36,836 nucleotides of DNA from Blautia luti (GCF_013304735.1 NZ_JAAITI010000035.1:1-36836), one strand, 5' to 3'. Shown: positions 7,265 to 14,858, numbered from the stretch's first letter. Translations and numbers: made by a program. The notes: a model not told the origin generated them from the sequence alone.

Positions 7265-8336
7265 TTATATTGAATATAATAATAAGATTGCTTTTCATCC
7301 TGGATACTATATCAGAGAAATCATTGAAGAAAGTGGACTTTCTCAGAAAGATTTTGCAAAACGATTAGATACCACGCCAAAGAATTTAAGTATTCTGGTA
7401 CGTGGGGAGCAAAGCTTATCAATCGATATAGCCATGAAATTATCTCGAATGTTAGGGACTAGTGTTGACTACTGGCTGAATCTTCAGAAGAGCTATGACG
7501 CTTTGATTGCTGAGTTTGAATCATCCAAGGAATTAGAGCAGGAAAGAAGAATTTTCAAATACTTTCAGTACACATATTTCAGAGAGAATTTTGGATTGCC
7601 TGATCTTCCGAGAAAAACAAATGAGCAGATTAAGTGTCTACGTGAATTTTTAAATGTTGCATCATTATCTGTTTTTACAAAGCAAAATATGACAGTTAGT
7701 TTCCGAAGTGCATCTGAGGATATGAAAGAGACTAATACTGCCAGAGCAAATGCAATGGTTCAGATCGCAATTAATCAGGCACTGAAGATAGAAGCACCTA
7801 AGTTTGACAAAAAGAAGTTTGAAAAAGCTGTTGATTATGCATTGACATTAACAACACAGCATGGTGATTTTTATCCACTGATTAGGAAGGCCTTTGAAGA
7901 TGCGGGAGTAATATTCGTAATACTTCCAAATCTTCCGGGTTCAGGAATAAATGGTGCAACCAAGAAGATTGGGCAGAATGTAATGCTGATGGTGAATGAC
8001 AGACGTTTCTATTCAGATACATTTTGGTTTACTCTGTTCCATGAGATTGGCCATATTATTAATGGTGATTATGGAATTACGTTTGAAAATGAGCACGCTG
8101 GACAGGAGGATGCAGCAGATAAATATGCGGAAGACAAATTGATCCCTCCGCGAGAATATGAGGCTTTCGTTAGAATGAATGAGTTTAGCGAAAATGCTAT
8201 CCGCAGATTTGCTGAAAGAATTGACAGAGATCCGGGTATTGTCCTTGGCCGCTTGCAAAATGATCAGATTGTTCCATTTACAAATGTTGCACTGTCAAAA
8301 GCATTAAAACACAAATACAAAGTAATAACATCATAA
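7257..8336 (+). CDS. HigA-type antitoxin fused to ImmA/IrrE-like metallopeptidase
   Basis: 359 residues. Residues about 10-75 form a HigA-type XRE helix-turn-helix (HPGYYIREIIEESGLSQKDFAKRLDTTPKNLSILVRG, then LGTSVDYWLNLQ). The C-terminal half carries the zinc-peptidase motif HEIGH (FTLFHEIGHIINGD) with a downstream acidic helix (EDAADKYAEDKLIP) that supplies the third ligand, typical of ImmA/IrrE (DUF955). It should bind the palindrome upstream of the operon and neutralise the RelE-type toxin; the peptidase may act on the antitoxin itself or on another repressor under stress. The toxin gene is frameshifted but this gene is intact. A terminator follows. Confidence 0.88.
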   Translation: MSNYIEYNNKIAFHPGYYIREIIEESGLSQKDFAKRLDTTPKNLSILVRGEQSLSIDIAMKLSRMLGTSVDYWLNLQKSYDALIAEFESSKELEQERRIFKYFQYTYFRENFGLPDLPRKTNEQIKCLREFLNVASLSVFTKQNMTVSFRSASEDMKETNTARANAMVQIAINQALKIEAPKFDKKKFEKAVDYALTLTTQHGDFYPLIRKAFEDAGVIFVILPNLPGSGINGATKKIGQNVMLMVNDRRFYSDTFWFTLFHEIGHIINGDYGITFENEHAGQEDAADKYAEDKLIPPREYEAFVRMNEFSENAIRRFAERIDRDPGIVLGRLQNDQIVPFTNVALSKALKHKYKVITS

Positions 8337-8352
8337 AGAAGTATATAACTTG

Positions 8353-8396
8353 AGGTCGTCTACCGTTATCCACGATAGATGGCCTTATTTTTTTAT
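8353..8396 (+). terminator. terminator of the toxin-antitoxin unit
   Basis: AGGTCGTCTA (8353-8362) pairs with TAGATGGCCT (8376-8385) using two G-U pairs, followed by TTATTTTTTTA. Confidence 0.8.
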
Positions 8397-8425
8397 CCAT
8401 TTGGGGAGAAAGGAGGTGAAAGCGA

Positions 8426-8707
8426 TTGGAGGAATTTAAGGCGAAAAGACATGCGGTCAAAAAGATGACCCGAAAGGGACTTGTAGAAACAGATTCCAGA
8501 GAAGGGATAGTGAAGGAAACTGCGGAAGCAAAGTCCGATGGAAGGCGCATCAATGAGGCTGACTTTGTGTGCACCATCATTTGGTACCGCACGCAGTACA
8601 TGAATTATATTATCCTGGGAATCGCTGAATTCATGTTAGTAGGCGTATTGGCTGCAGGAGCATTTGTCCTGGCATTGGAGTCAGAAGTGAGAAACTGGCA
8701 GTGCTGA
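8426..8707 (+). CDS. small protein with one membrane span
   Basis: 93 residues from a TTG start 6-7 bp after a strong AGGAGGTGA (8411-8419). The N-terminal 55 residues are highly charged (MEEFKAKRHAVKKMTRKGLVE...). Residues about 61-84 form one membrane span (YIILGIAEFMLVGVLAAGAFVLAL). The basic N-terminus resembles small proteins I associate with conjugative elements, but I cannot name a family. Its stop overlaps the next start (TGATG), so the two form a unit. Confidence 0.55.
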   Translation: MEEFKAKRHAVKKMTRKGLVETDSREGIVKETAEAKSDGRRINEADFVCTIIWYRTQYMNYIILGIAEFMLVGVLAAGAFVLALESEVRNWQC

Positions 8708-9120
8708 TGAGAGGATACCTGCAATTTATGAAGGCAAATCTGAGAGAAATTATTCACTATATTGACGAGTCAACACTTGAAAAAGCGAAGAACGAAAAAG
8801 TTCAAAAGCAAGAGTCTCCCTCAAAGATGTCAAAAGACGTAGAGGAGTCTGTTGATAAGATGTTCTCCAATCGTAGGAGCAAAGCATATTCTGAATGGAA
8901 ATCAAATCAAGATACACAGCCATTTAATGAAAATATAGAGAAGGAATACCAGAAGCTTTTGGAAACACTGTCTTCGGAACAAGAGGAAGTGCTTACGAAG
9001 TATTGTGATGAAATATTTGCCAGCGGAGCAGAGACAGAAGAGTTTTTCTATCGTCTGGGTATAAAGGATGGACTGAGATTAAAAAGTACGGTAAAATCTG
9101 TATTAGAAATGATGTTGTGA
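8707..9120 (+). CDS. small helical protein, possibly DUF6809-like
   Basis: 137 residues, coupled to the upstream gene by a TGATG overlap; an ATG at 8728 (MKANLREIIHY) is an alternative start. The protein is soluble and mostly alpha-helical, with a central NRRSKAYSEWKS segment and a C-terminal EYQKLLETLSSEQEEVLTKYCDEIFASGAETEEFFYRLGIKDGLRL region. The last part resembles DUF6809 proteins found in phages and conjugative elements of Firmicutes, from memory and with low certainty. No catalytic motif is visible. Confidence 0.55.
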   Translation: MRGYLQFMKANLREIIHYIDESTLEKAKNEKVQKQESPSKMSKDVEESVDKMFSNRRSKAYSEWKSNQDTQPFNENIEKEYQKLLETLSSEQEEVLTKYCDEIFASGAETEEFFYRLGIKDGLRLKSTVKSVLEMML

Positions 9121-9144
9121 ATTGGGATTTGGAGGGATAATGAG

Positions 9145-9750
9145 ATGAATATAAAAGATTTTAAGTGGACGAGAGAACCTGATGATTACACGCTGACAGA
9201 TGACAAAATTGAGATTATTACACAGCCTGGAACTGATTTGTGGCAAAGAACTTACTATCATTTCCGCAATGATAATGCTCCGGTTCTGCAGATAGAAACA
9301 GAGGAAAAATTTTTTTCATTTATAGTGAAAACTGATTTTAAGGAAAGCCATCATCGCTTTGATCAGTGCGGTGTGGTTATGTATCTTGACAGTGAGAATT
9401 GGTTGAAAGGTTCTATAGAATATGAGAATGACTATTTTCAGCACCTGGGAAGTGTTGTGACAAACAATGGATATTCAGATTGGGCAACTACGGAAATTGA
9501 TGCAGAGATTAAATCTATGTGGTATCGTCTCAGTAGACGTGAAGATGATTATTGCATTGAATATTCTGAGGATGGAATACGGTTTAAGCAAATGAGGATT
9601 TGTCATATGTGGGCTGGTGCAGGAAAAATCAAATTTGGAATTTATGCATGCAGTCCGGAAGATTCATCGTTTAAAGCGGTATTTACAGATATGAAATTGA
9701 CGGAGTGTCAATGGAAAGCCCACGATGGTCAAAAGCCGGATGAGATGTAG
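9145..9750 (+). CDS. DUF1349 (concanavalin-like) protein
   Basis: 201 residues, start fixed by GGAGGG (9131-9136) 8 bp before the ATG. The sequence matches the DUF1349 jelly-roll pattern: RFDQCGVVMYLDSENWLKGSIEYEND, then LGSVVTNNGYSDWATTEI, then MWYRLSRREDDYCIEYSEDG and IKFGIYACSPEDSSFKAVFTDMKL. The family is thought to be a carbohydrate- or ligand-binding lectin-like fold; it lacks a signal peptide, so the protein is cytoplasmic. A broken relative of the same fold lies at 17958-18092 beside the AraC/MFS pair. Confidence 0.8.
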   Translation: MNIKDFKWTREPDDYTLTDDKIEIITQPGTDLWQRTYYHFRNDNAPVLQIETEEKFFSFIVKTDFKESHHRFDQCGVVMYLDSENWLKGSIEYENDYFQHLGSVVTNNGYSDWATTEIDAEIKSMWYRLSRREDDYCIEYSEDGIRFKQMRICHMWAGAGKIKFGIYACSPEDSSFKAVFTDMKLTECQWKAHDGQKPDEM

Positions 9751-9844
9751 CAGACTGTATTTGATATAAAAAACCAATATGAAAATAGTTAAAGTTTTTC
9801 AGTTTGTGTAACTGAGAAAAATGAAAATTGCGGAGGTGGATTTG

Positions 9845-10657
9845 TTGAAGGAAAGTACATATCAAACTCCTTGCGGAACAATTCACTATTGGTCAAATAA
9901 TCTGAGTTTGGATACAACGACGCTTGTATTTTTACCAGGGCTGACTGCTGATCATAGATTATTTGATAAACAGGTTGAGTACTTCGATGGAAAATATAAT
10001 ATTATTGTATGGGATGCACCGGCTCATGCCTCTTCCTGGCCGTTCCGCTTTGACTTTGATCTGTTTGATAAGGCAAAATGGCTGAATGGGATTCTTGAAA
10101 AAGAAGAAATCATAAAACCAATTATAATAGGTCAATCAATGGGAGGATATGTGGGACAGGCTTATGCACAATTGTATCCTGACCGGCTGGCAGGTTTTAT
10201 TTCCATTGATTCAGCACCGCTGCAGAGGAACTATGTGACAGCAGTGGAGATCTGGCTTCTGAAAAGAATGGAACCAGTATATGCACATTACCCATGGAAG
10301 TTGCTTTTGAAATCCGGAACTGAGGGAGTTGCAACTTCTGATTATGGCAGAAATCTGATGAAGGAAATGATGCTGGTCTATGATGGTGATCAGCATCGTT
10401 ATGCCCAAATTGCCGGGCATGGATTTCGTATTCTGGCAGAGGCAATGGAAAAGAATCTGCCATATGAAATCAAATGTCCTTCCCTGTTGATATGTGGTAC
10501 AAAGGATCATGCCGGTTCATGCATAAGGTATAACAGAGAATGGCATCGAAAAACGAAAATTCCTTTAAAGTGGATTGAAGGGGCCGGTCATAATTCTAAT
10601 ACAGATAAACCGGAGATGATAAATAGTTTGATAGAAGAATTCCTTTCAAACATATAA
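9845..10657 (+). CDS. alpha/beta hydrolase
   Basis: About 270 residues. The start is ambiguous. The ATG at 9821 has no ribosome binding site, whereas GGAGGTG (9832-9838) sits just before two TTG codons; I chose the TTG at 9845. The fold shows the oxyanion segment FLPGLTADHRLF, the nucleophile elbow GQSMGG (Ser98), an acid at Asp221 (CGTKDHAG) and the catalytic His249 (GAGHNSNTD). This is a serine hydrolase or esterase of the MenH/haloperoxidase-like type; the substrate is unknown. It is cytoplasmic, with no signal peptide. Confidence 0.85.
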   Translation: MKESTYQTPCGTIHYWSNNLSLDTTTLVFLPGLTADHRLFDKQVEYFDGKYNIIVWDAPAHASSWPFRFDFDLFDKAKWLNGILEKEEIIKPIIIGQSMGGYVGQAYAQLYPDRLAGFISIDSAPLQRNYVTAVEIWLLKRMEPVYAHYPWKLLLKSGTEGVATSDYGRNLMKEMMLVYDGDQHRYAQIAGHGFRILAEAMEKNLPYEIKCPSLLICGTKDHAGSCIRYNREWHRKTKIPLKWIEGAGHNSNTDKPEMINSLIEEFLSNI

Positions 10658-10729
10658 AGACTATTGAAAACAATTGGTCAACCGTTATAAAAGGACAATA
10701 GACAAATCGGAATCCGTAGGAGGATCATT

Positions 10730-11485
10730 ATGAGATTTTATAACATATTTTTCAGCCCGACAGGGGGTACAGAGAAAGTAGCAGATATTGTTGCGAAAGG
10801 GACGAAGCTGGATGCTGAAGAAATCGACCTAATTAAAGAACCAGATAAACTCATGAAGGTGAAATTTGAAAAAAAGGACCTATGTTTGGTTGCTGTACCG
10901 TCTTACGGTGGACGCATTCCATCAGTTGTAACGGATATGTTCCGCAAAGTAAAGGCAGATGGTACGAAAGCAATTCTTGTGGCAGTATTTGGAAACCGTA
11001 TGATTGATGATACTCTATTGGAACTACAGGATGTTCTGGAGGCATCAGGATTTGTATGTATCGCAGGAATGGAGGCAGTCGCAGAGCATTCCCTGATGCA
11101 CCAATTTGGAACCGGACGCCCGGATCAGCATGATGAAAAGGAATTGCTGGAATTTGCCGCAAAGATTATGCAAAACAGCGAAGCACAAAGGACACCTGCA
11201 TTTCCGGGAAACAGACCATATCGAGAATATGGTGGTGTTCCACTCAAACCTGTTGCAAATGGAAAATGCACTTCCTGCGGTCTGTGCGCAAAAGAATGCC
11301 CGGCAGGTGCCATTCCGTTGGACAATCCAAAGATGACCGATAAGGATAAGTGCATTTCTTGTATGCACTGTGTAGCAGTCTGTCCGAAGAAAGCACGAAA
11401 TTACAGTAAGCTTGTCAGTTTTATCGCTGGACTGAAAATGAAGAAGGTTTGTTCCGGTAGGAAGGAAAATAAATTGTATTTATAA
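10730..11485 (+). CDS. EFR1-type flavodoxin-ferredoxin fusion
   Basis: 251 residues after GGAGGATCATT. The N-terminus is a flavodoxin-like fold with the FMN phosphate loop SPTGGTEK and the second loop VPSYGGRIPS. The C-terminus has two 4Fe-4S motifs, CTSCGLCAKECP and CISCMHCVAVCP. The family (EFR1, 'ferrodoxin') is widespread in anaerobic Firmicutes and probably passes electrons between flavin and ferredoxin-type donors in the cytoplasm. It stands alone, followed by the second copy of the 35-bp repeat. Confidence 0.88.
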   Translation: MRFYNIFFSPTGGTEKVADIVAKGTKLDAEEIDLIKEPDKLMKVKFEKKDLCLVAVPSYGGRIPSVVTDMFRKVKADGTKAILVAVFGNRMIDDTLLELQDVLEASGFVCIAGMEAVAEHSLMHQFGTGRPDQHDEKELLEFAAKIMQNSEAQRTPAFPGNRPYREYGGVPLKPVANGKCTSCGLCAKECPAGAIPLDNPKMTDKDKCISCMHCVAVCPKKARNYSKLVSFIAGLKMKKVCSGRKENKLYL

Positions 11486-11514
11486 TAGGGCGAGCAATAC
11501 AATGAGAAACATGT

Positions 11515-11550
11515 AAATTCCAGTTTGGAGAATTAAGAAAATCGGAAGTT
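11515..11550. repeat. 35-bp dispersed repeat, copy 2
   Basis: Shares its first 20 bases exactly with 603-622 and most of the remainder (TCGGAAGTT against CGGAATTT). It again lies between a stop codon (11485) and the ribosome binding site of a following small gene. Confidence 0.55.
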
Positions 11551-11569
11551 GTAGTAAAGGAGGTTTACA

Positions 11570-11692
11570 ATGGGGTTTTGGATTTTTATGTTGATTATGG
11601 ATTTGCTTCTTCCATTTACGATGATTGGTTTTGGAAGATATTTTATGAAAAAGGCTCCAAAGGAAATAAATTCAGTATTTGGATATGACTGA
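11570..11692 (+). pseudogene. truncated SdpI-family membrane protein
   Basis: AAAGGAGG precedes an ATG at 11570. The 40 codons give one membrane span and the segment GFGRYFMKKAPKEINSVFGYD, the start of SdpI-type proteins, which normally continue FGYRT and run past 100 residues. Here TGA follows YD, and no continuation is visible downstream. SdpI proteins are multi-pass membrane proteins linked to immunity against the SdpC peptide. Confidence 0.6.
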
Positions 11693-11786
11693 TACATATG
11701 TTATTGATGTGCAGGATCCAGGAAATGCATTGGATGCGTTGATGTTCGTACTTGCGATTGATGCAGAAAAATGTTCCAGGAATTAG
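11685..11786 (+). other. short open frame, probable gene fragment
   Basis: 33 codons (MTDTYVIDVQDPGNALDALMFVLAIDAEKCSRN) overlap the SdpI remnant by 8 bp. The composition looks protein-like but I recognise no family, and there is no ribosome binding site. It is likely residue of a deleted gene. Confidence 0.25.
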
Positions 11787-11831
11787 ATAGTTGATCTTGT
11801 TGTCGAAGATATTCGGAGATGGGGAGGTAGC

Positions 11832-12050
11832 ATGGGATTATTCAAAAAGAAAATCGTGAAAAAAACATATGACCGAGAACATATGAAACCTGTTATTCGT
11901 GCAAGCATTTGCACCGGAGAAGAAGTAGCAGAATTTAAAGATATACGGACCGGAAAAATCGAAGAAATCATGCTGATCAGATCTCCAGAGGACTTAGAAA
12001 AATTCAAAGAGATATATGAGATAATAGAGGAAATTGCAAAAGAATATTAA
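11832..12050 (+). CDS. small conserved hypothetical protein
   Basis: 72 residues after GGGAGGTAGC. It begins MGLFKKKIVKK, then RASICTGEEVAEFKDIRTGKIEEIMLIRSPEDLEKFKEIYE. I have seen similar MGLFxKK...SICTGE...LI-R-PEDLE-F small proteins in Lachnospiraceae genomes, sometimes mislabelled as aspartate dehydrogenase; no function is established. It is soluble with no catalytic motif. It lies 25 bp before the YccF gene and is probably co-transcribed with it. Confidence 0.7.
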   Translation: MGLFKKKIVKKTYDREHMKPVIRASICTGEEVAEFKDIRTGKIEEIMLIRSPEDLEKFKEIYEIIEEIAKEY

Positions 12051-12075
12051 ACATTGATAAGGAGGATGTGTTGTC

Positions 12076-12438
12076 ATGAGAACGATAGGTAATATTCTTT
12101 GGTTTATATTTGGAGGATTACTGGGCGGTTTGGCCTGGGTTTTTGCAGGATGCATATGGTGTATTACAATTATTGGAATTCCGGTAGGTCTGCAATGCTT
12201 TAAATTTGCAACCCTGGCATTCTGGCCGTTTGGAAAAGAAATCGTGTATGGAAATGGCATGTTTTCGTTTCTGGTAAATCTTATATGGATTATATTTTTT
12301 GGATGGGAAATGGCACTTGGAAACCTAATAGTTGGTTGCATTTGGTGCATTACGATAGTTGGAATTCCATTTGGAAAGCAGTTTTTCAAGATGGCAAGAC
12401 TCTCTTTTATGCCATTTGGGGCGAGTGTAATAGGATAG
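12076..12438 (+). CDS. YccF-domain inner membrane protein
   Basis: 120 residues after AGGAGGATG. Two YccF repeats are obvious: GCIWCITIIGIPVGLQCFKFATLAFWPFGKEI and GCIWCITIVGIPFGKQFFKMARLSFMPFG. Each has a hydrophobic span followed by the IG-IP-G motif. About four membrane spans are expected. The family is widespread and its function unknown. Confidence 0.9.
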   Translation: MRTIGNILWFIFGGLLGGLAWVFAGCIWCITIIGIPVGLQCFKFATLAFWPFGKEIVYGNGMFSFLVNLIWIIFFGWEMALGNLIVGCIWCITIVGIPFGKQFFKMARLSFMPFGASVIG

Positions 12439-12457
12439 AATATGTGAGGTCTTATAG

Positions 12458-12620
12458 ATGAAAAATGAAATAATATTATTTACGGATGGTGATATTAATA
12501 TTGAAGTTCAAATAAACCCTGAACAGGAAACAGTCTGGTTGACACAGAAGCAAATGGAAGAAAGATATTATTGAGTATCGTACGATGGAATATTATCGGA
12601 GAAGGTATGTAGAAAACTGA
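12458..12620 (+). pseudogene. RhuM-family virulence-protein remnant
   Basis: MKNEIILFTDGDINIEVQINPEQETVWLTQKQM is the standard N-terminus of RhuM/KilA-N-like proteins. The frame then stops at 12574. In the next frame KDIIEYRTMEYYRRRYVEN (12561-12620) matches a more C-terminal RhuM segment (IIEYRTLEYYR). So most of the gene has been deleted and the ends joined out of frame. Such genes usually sit near restriction-modification or mobile loci. Confidence 0.7.
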
Positions 12621-12651
12621 TTCTTAATATTATCTCCAGAGGAATTGAGTT

Positions 12652-12867
12652 ATGATGTACACAGTAAAACGAATCGATGAAGATCTGAATTTTGGTTGTG
12701 AAGAACGACCGGATGATGCACCAGTCATGGCAATAGTGACTCTTATGGATTCTTCAGGAAAAGAAGTGACAGTAAAAGCGGAGGACGCCAGGCTCTATGA
12801 GCGTAATATCAATGAAGGAGACAAAGTTTGTCTCGATGTAAATAATAAATTGGAAAAAGTAGAATGA
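12652..12867 (+). CDS. hypothetical small protein
   Basis: 71 residues starting MMYTVKRIDEDLNFGCEERPDDAPVMAIVTL. The pattern of alternating beta-type segments ending GDKVCLDVNNKLEKVE suggests a small OB- or SH3-like barrel. Weak Shine-Dalgarno GAGGAATTGAG. It lies 18 bp before the peptide deformylase gene, suggesting an operon. No family recognised. Confidence 0.6.
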   Translation: MMYTVKRIDEDLNFGCEERPDDAPVMAIVTLMDSSGKEVTVKAEDARLYERNINEGDKVCLDVNNKLEKVE

Positions 12868-12885
12868 AAGCTACAGGGAGAAAAA

Positions 12886-13296
12886 ATGGTAAAGCAAATT
12901 GTAAGAGACATTTTCTTTTTAGGCCAGCCATCTGAACCAGCCACGAAAGCAGATATTCAGGTTGGAAAAGATCTGCAGGACACACTGCGGGCAAACCGGG
13001 AACGGTGCGTTGGTATGGCTGCAAATATGATTGGTGTAAAGAAGAATATCATCATTGTAAATATGGGATTCATAGATGTTGTGATGTTCAATCCGGTGAT
13101 TGTTTCAAAGCGTGATATGTATGAGACAGAAGAAGGCTGTCTGTCTCTGGATGGTGTTCGTAAGACGACCAGATACCAGGAAATTGAAGTAGAATATTAT
13201 GACTTCAACTGGAAAAAACAGCGCCAGAAATTGTCAGGATGGACAGCACAGATTTGCCAGCATGAAATTGATCATTTGTCTGGAAAGATTATTTAA
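12886..13296 (+). CDS. def: peptide deformylase
   Basis: 136 residues. It carries motif 1 as GMAANMIG (43-50), motif 2 EGCLS (83-87, metal Cys) and motif 3 HEIDH (126-130, two metal His and catalytic Glu). It removes the N-formyl group from nascent proteins. The usual motif 1 is G-x-AAxQ; here the glutamine position is Met, as I recall for the short clostridial paralogues, so activity or specificity may differ. At 136 residues it is shorter than standard bacterial enzymes (about 150-180). It is probably a second, accessory deformylase. Confidence 0.88.
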   Translation: MVKQIVRDIFFLGQPSEPATKADIQVGKDLQDTLRANRERCVGMAANMIGVKKNIIIVNMGFIDVVMFNPVIVSKRDMYETEEGCLSLDGVRKTTRYQEIEVEYYDFNWKKQRQKLSGWTAQICQHEIDHLSGKII

Positions 13297-13342
13297 CCGC
13301 ATGCGGATTGCGAATATTCGCTTGACTCAAAGCGGATTGTGA
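13297..13342. promoter_or_regulatory. paired palindromes upstream of the VOC gene
   Basis: Two perfect palindromes, CCGCATGCGG (13297-13306) and GCGAATATTCGC (13310-13321), lie side by side. GCGGATTGYGA occurs at 13303-13313 and 13332-13342. A TTGACT (13323-13328) lies between. They may be operators or a recombination/hairpin structure. Confidence 0.4.
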
Positions 13343-13352
13343 GGTGACGGAT

Positions 13353-13721
13353 ATGCTGAAAAATGTACTGATCGTGGTAGATGATATAGAAAAATCTATA
13401 GAGTTTTATAAGGACTTATTTGGACTGCAAGTGATTCTTAAGAATGAAGGTAATGTGATCTTATCGGAGGGACTTGTTTTGCAGGATGCCGACGTATGGG
13501 GGAAAACATTGAATGAAACTTCTACGCCATTCAATAACATGATGGAACTGTATTTCGAGGACTTTGATATAGATGGATTGCTTGCGAAATATGAATCTGG
13601 TAAGTATTTCGTTCGATATGCCACAGAACTGACAGAACTTGCAGGTGGGCAGAAGCTTGTAAGGCTGTATGATCCGAGTGGTAATCTCGTCGAGGTTCGT
13701 ACGCCATTTATGTGTAATTAA
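13353..13721 (+). CDS. VOC/glyoxalase-fold protein
   Basis: 122 residues from the ATG at 13353, placed by GAGGTGA (13341-13347); a GTG at 13344 overlaps this site. A vicinal oxygen chelate fold is shown by LIVVDDIEKSIEFYKDLFGLQV, MMELYFEDFDIDGLL and RLYDPSGNLVEVRTP. Family members use paired beta-alpha-beta units to bind metal; the Glu in NLVEV is a typical ligand but the first His is absent, so it could be a binding protein rather than an enzyme. A fragment of a close relative lies at 30946-31095. Confidence 0.85.
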   Translation: MLKNVLIVVDDIEKSIEFYKDLFGLQVILKNEGNVILSEGLVLQDADVWGKTLNETSTPFNNMMELYFEDFDIDGLLAKYESGKYFVRYATELTELAGGQKLVRLYDPSGNLVEVRTPFMCN

Positions 13722-13731
13722 AGGAGAAGAT

Positions 13732-14187
13732 ATGCAGATTTTTGTTGATGCAGATGCCTGCCCGGTAGTCGGTATTGTTGAAAAAGTTGCAAAAGAGCAC
13801 AGTATTTCGGTAACGTTATTGTGTGATACCAATCATGTGTTATCTTCTGATTACAGTGAGGTGATTGTAGTTGGAGCCGGAGCAGATGCCGTGGATTATA
13901 AACTGATCAGCATTTGTCATAGGGGCGATATTGTTGTATCACAGGATTATGGAGTTGCGGCAATGGCACTTGGAAAAAATGCGTATGCGATTCATCAATC
14001 TGGGAAATGGTATACCAATGAAAATATTGACCAGATGCTTATGGAGCGGCATCTGAATAAGAAAGCACGAAGGGCATCCGGAAAGAAGCACTTAAGAGGC
14101 CCAAGAAAACGAACATCGGAGGATGATGAGCATTTTAGAGAATCCTTCGAGAAAATGATACATATGGCAATGGATAAGGAGAATTGA
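13732..14187 (+). CDS. YaiI/YqxD-family (DUF188) protein
   Basis: 151 residues from the ATG at 13732 after AAGGAGA; the open frame runs further upstream but overlaps the VOC gene. The start MQIFVDADACPV and internal GADAVDYKLISICHRGDIVVSQDYGVAAMAL are family hallmarks. The acidic residues (VDADACP, QDYG) recall a PIN-like nuclease fold. The C-terminus is basic (KKARRASGKKHLRGPRKRT), fitting nucleic acid binding. The cellular role is not established. Confidence 0.9.
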   Translation: MQIFVDADACPVVGIVEKVAKEHSISVTLLCDTNHVLSSDYSEVIVVGAGADAVDYKLISICHRGDIVVSQDYGVAAMALGKNAYAIHQSGKWYTNENIDQMLMERHLNKKARRASGKKHLRGPRKRTSEDDEHFRESFEKMIHMAMDKEN

Positions 14188-14188
14188 T

Positions 14189-14530
14189 TTGAACGTACAG
14201 ATTTTTGGAACAAAGAAGTGCAATGATACAAAGAAAGCAGAACGTTTCTTTAAAGAACGTGGGATCAAGTTTCAGTTTATTGATATGAAAGAGAAGGGCA
14301 TGAGCAAGGGCGAATTTAATTCAGTTGCTCAGGCAAATGGTGGACTGGAAAATATGATCAACTGGGAGGGCAAGGATAAGGATCTGCTTGCGCTCATTAA
14401 GTACATTGCAGAGGAAGATAAACTTAAGAAGGTGCTGGAAAATCCGCAGGTGATTAAGACACCGGTGGTTCGTAATGGAAAACAATCCACTCTTGGATAT
14501 CAGCCGGATATCTGGAAGGCGTGGAAGTAA
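14189..14530 (+). CDS. ArsC/Spx-like thioredoxin-fold protein
   Basis: 113 residues from a TTG at 14189, with AAGGAGA about 6 bp upstream overlapping the previous stop. The active-site region is IFGTKKCNDTKKAERFF, with one Cys. The ArsC-type close is ENPQVIKTPVVRNGKQSTLGYQPDIWK. It belongs to the arsenate reductase/YffB/Spx superfamily; with a single Cys and no second redox Cys nearby it could use glutathione-like thiols or be regulatory. Its 3' end abuts the IS3 fragment by about 50 bp. Confidence 0.85.
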   Translation: MNVQIFGTKKCNDTKKAERFFKERGIKFQFIDMKEKGMSKGEFNSVAQANGGLENMINWEGKDKDLLALIKYIAEEDKLKKVLENPQVIKTPVVRNGKQSTLGYQPDIWKAWK

Positions 14531-14582
14531 GAGTACCGGTAGATTTTTGACCAGGATAAAACAAATGATTCAACTGAAAGGC

Positions 14583-14818
14583 AAGGTACGTGGTGGAGCC
14601 ATGCAAGATATCCTGAGCGAGAGACACCTAAAAATTTCAACATTCCGGAGACGGAAACCCGGCGTCCAGCCTTTTTGGCAGCTTCCGTCTTCTCAGACAC
14701 TTCAAGATAAATGGCTTCCGTCATTTTCCCAGAATGTTGATTGCTTTTTTTAACACATCAAGTGCATCTTGGGTATCACGTAATTCACGTCTGAGACGGG
14801 CAATTTCCTTCTGCTCAT
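14583..14818 (-). mobile_element. IS3-family fragment, copy 2
   Basis: 236 bp nearly identical to 6260-6494 in the same orientation. On the minus strand it covers the end of orfA and the first part of orfB (MTEAIYLEVSEKTEAAKKAGRRVSVSGMLKFLGVSRSGYLAWLHHVP) and is cut at both ends. It keeps the T missing from copy 1, so it is closer to the ancestral frame. It is inert and has landed next to a broken Crp/Fnr gene. Confidence 0.85.
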
Positions 14819-14858
14819 ACAGCATGATGAAAATGCACTTCTTCTGCGGACGAAAAAC

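Noticed and set aside
14475-14753. Plus-strand frame across the IS3 fragment
   Set aside because: It joins the out-of-frame end of the ArsC-like gene to antisense IS3 sequence; the minus strand shows the true transposase.
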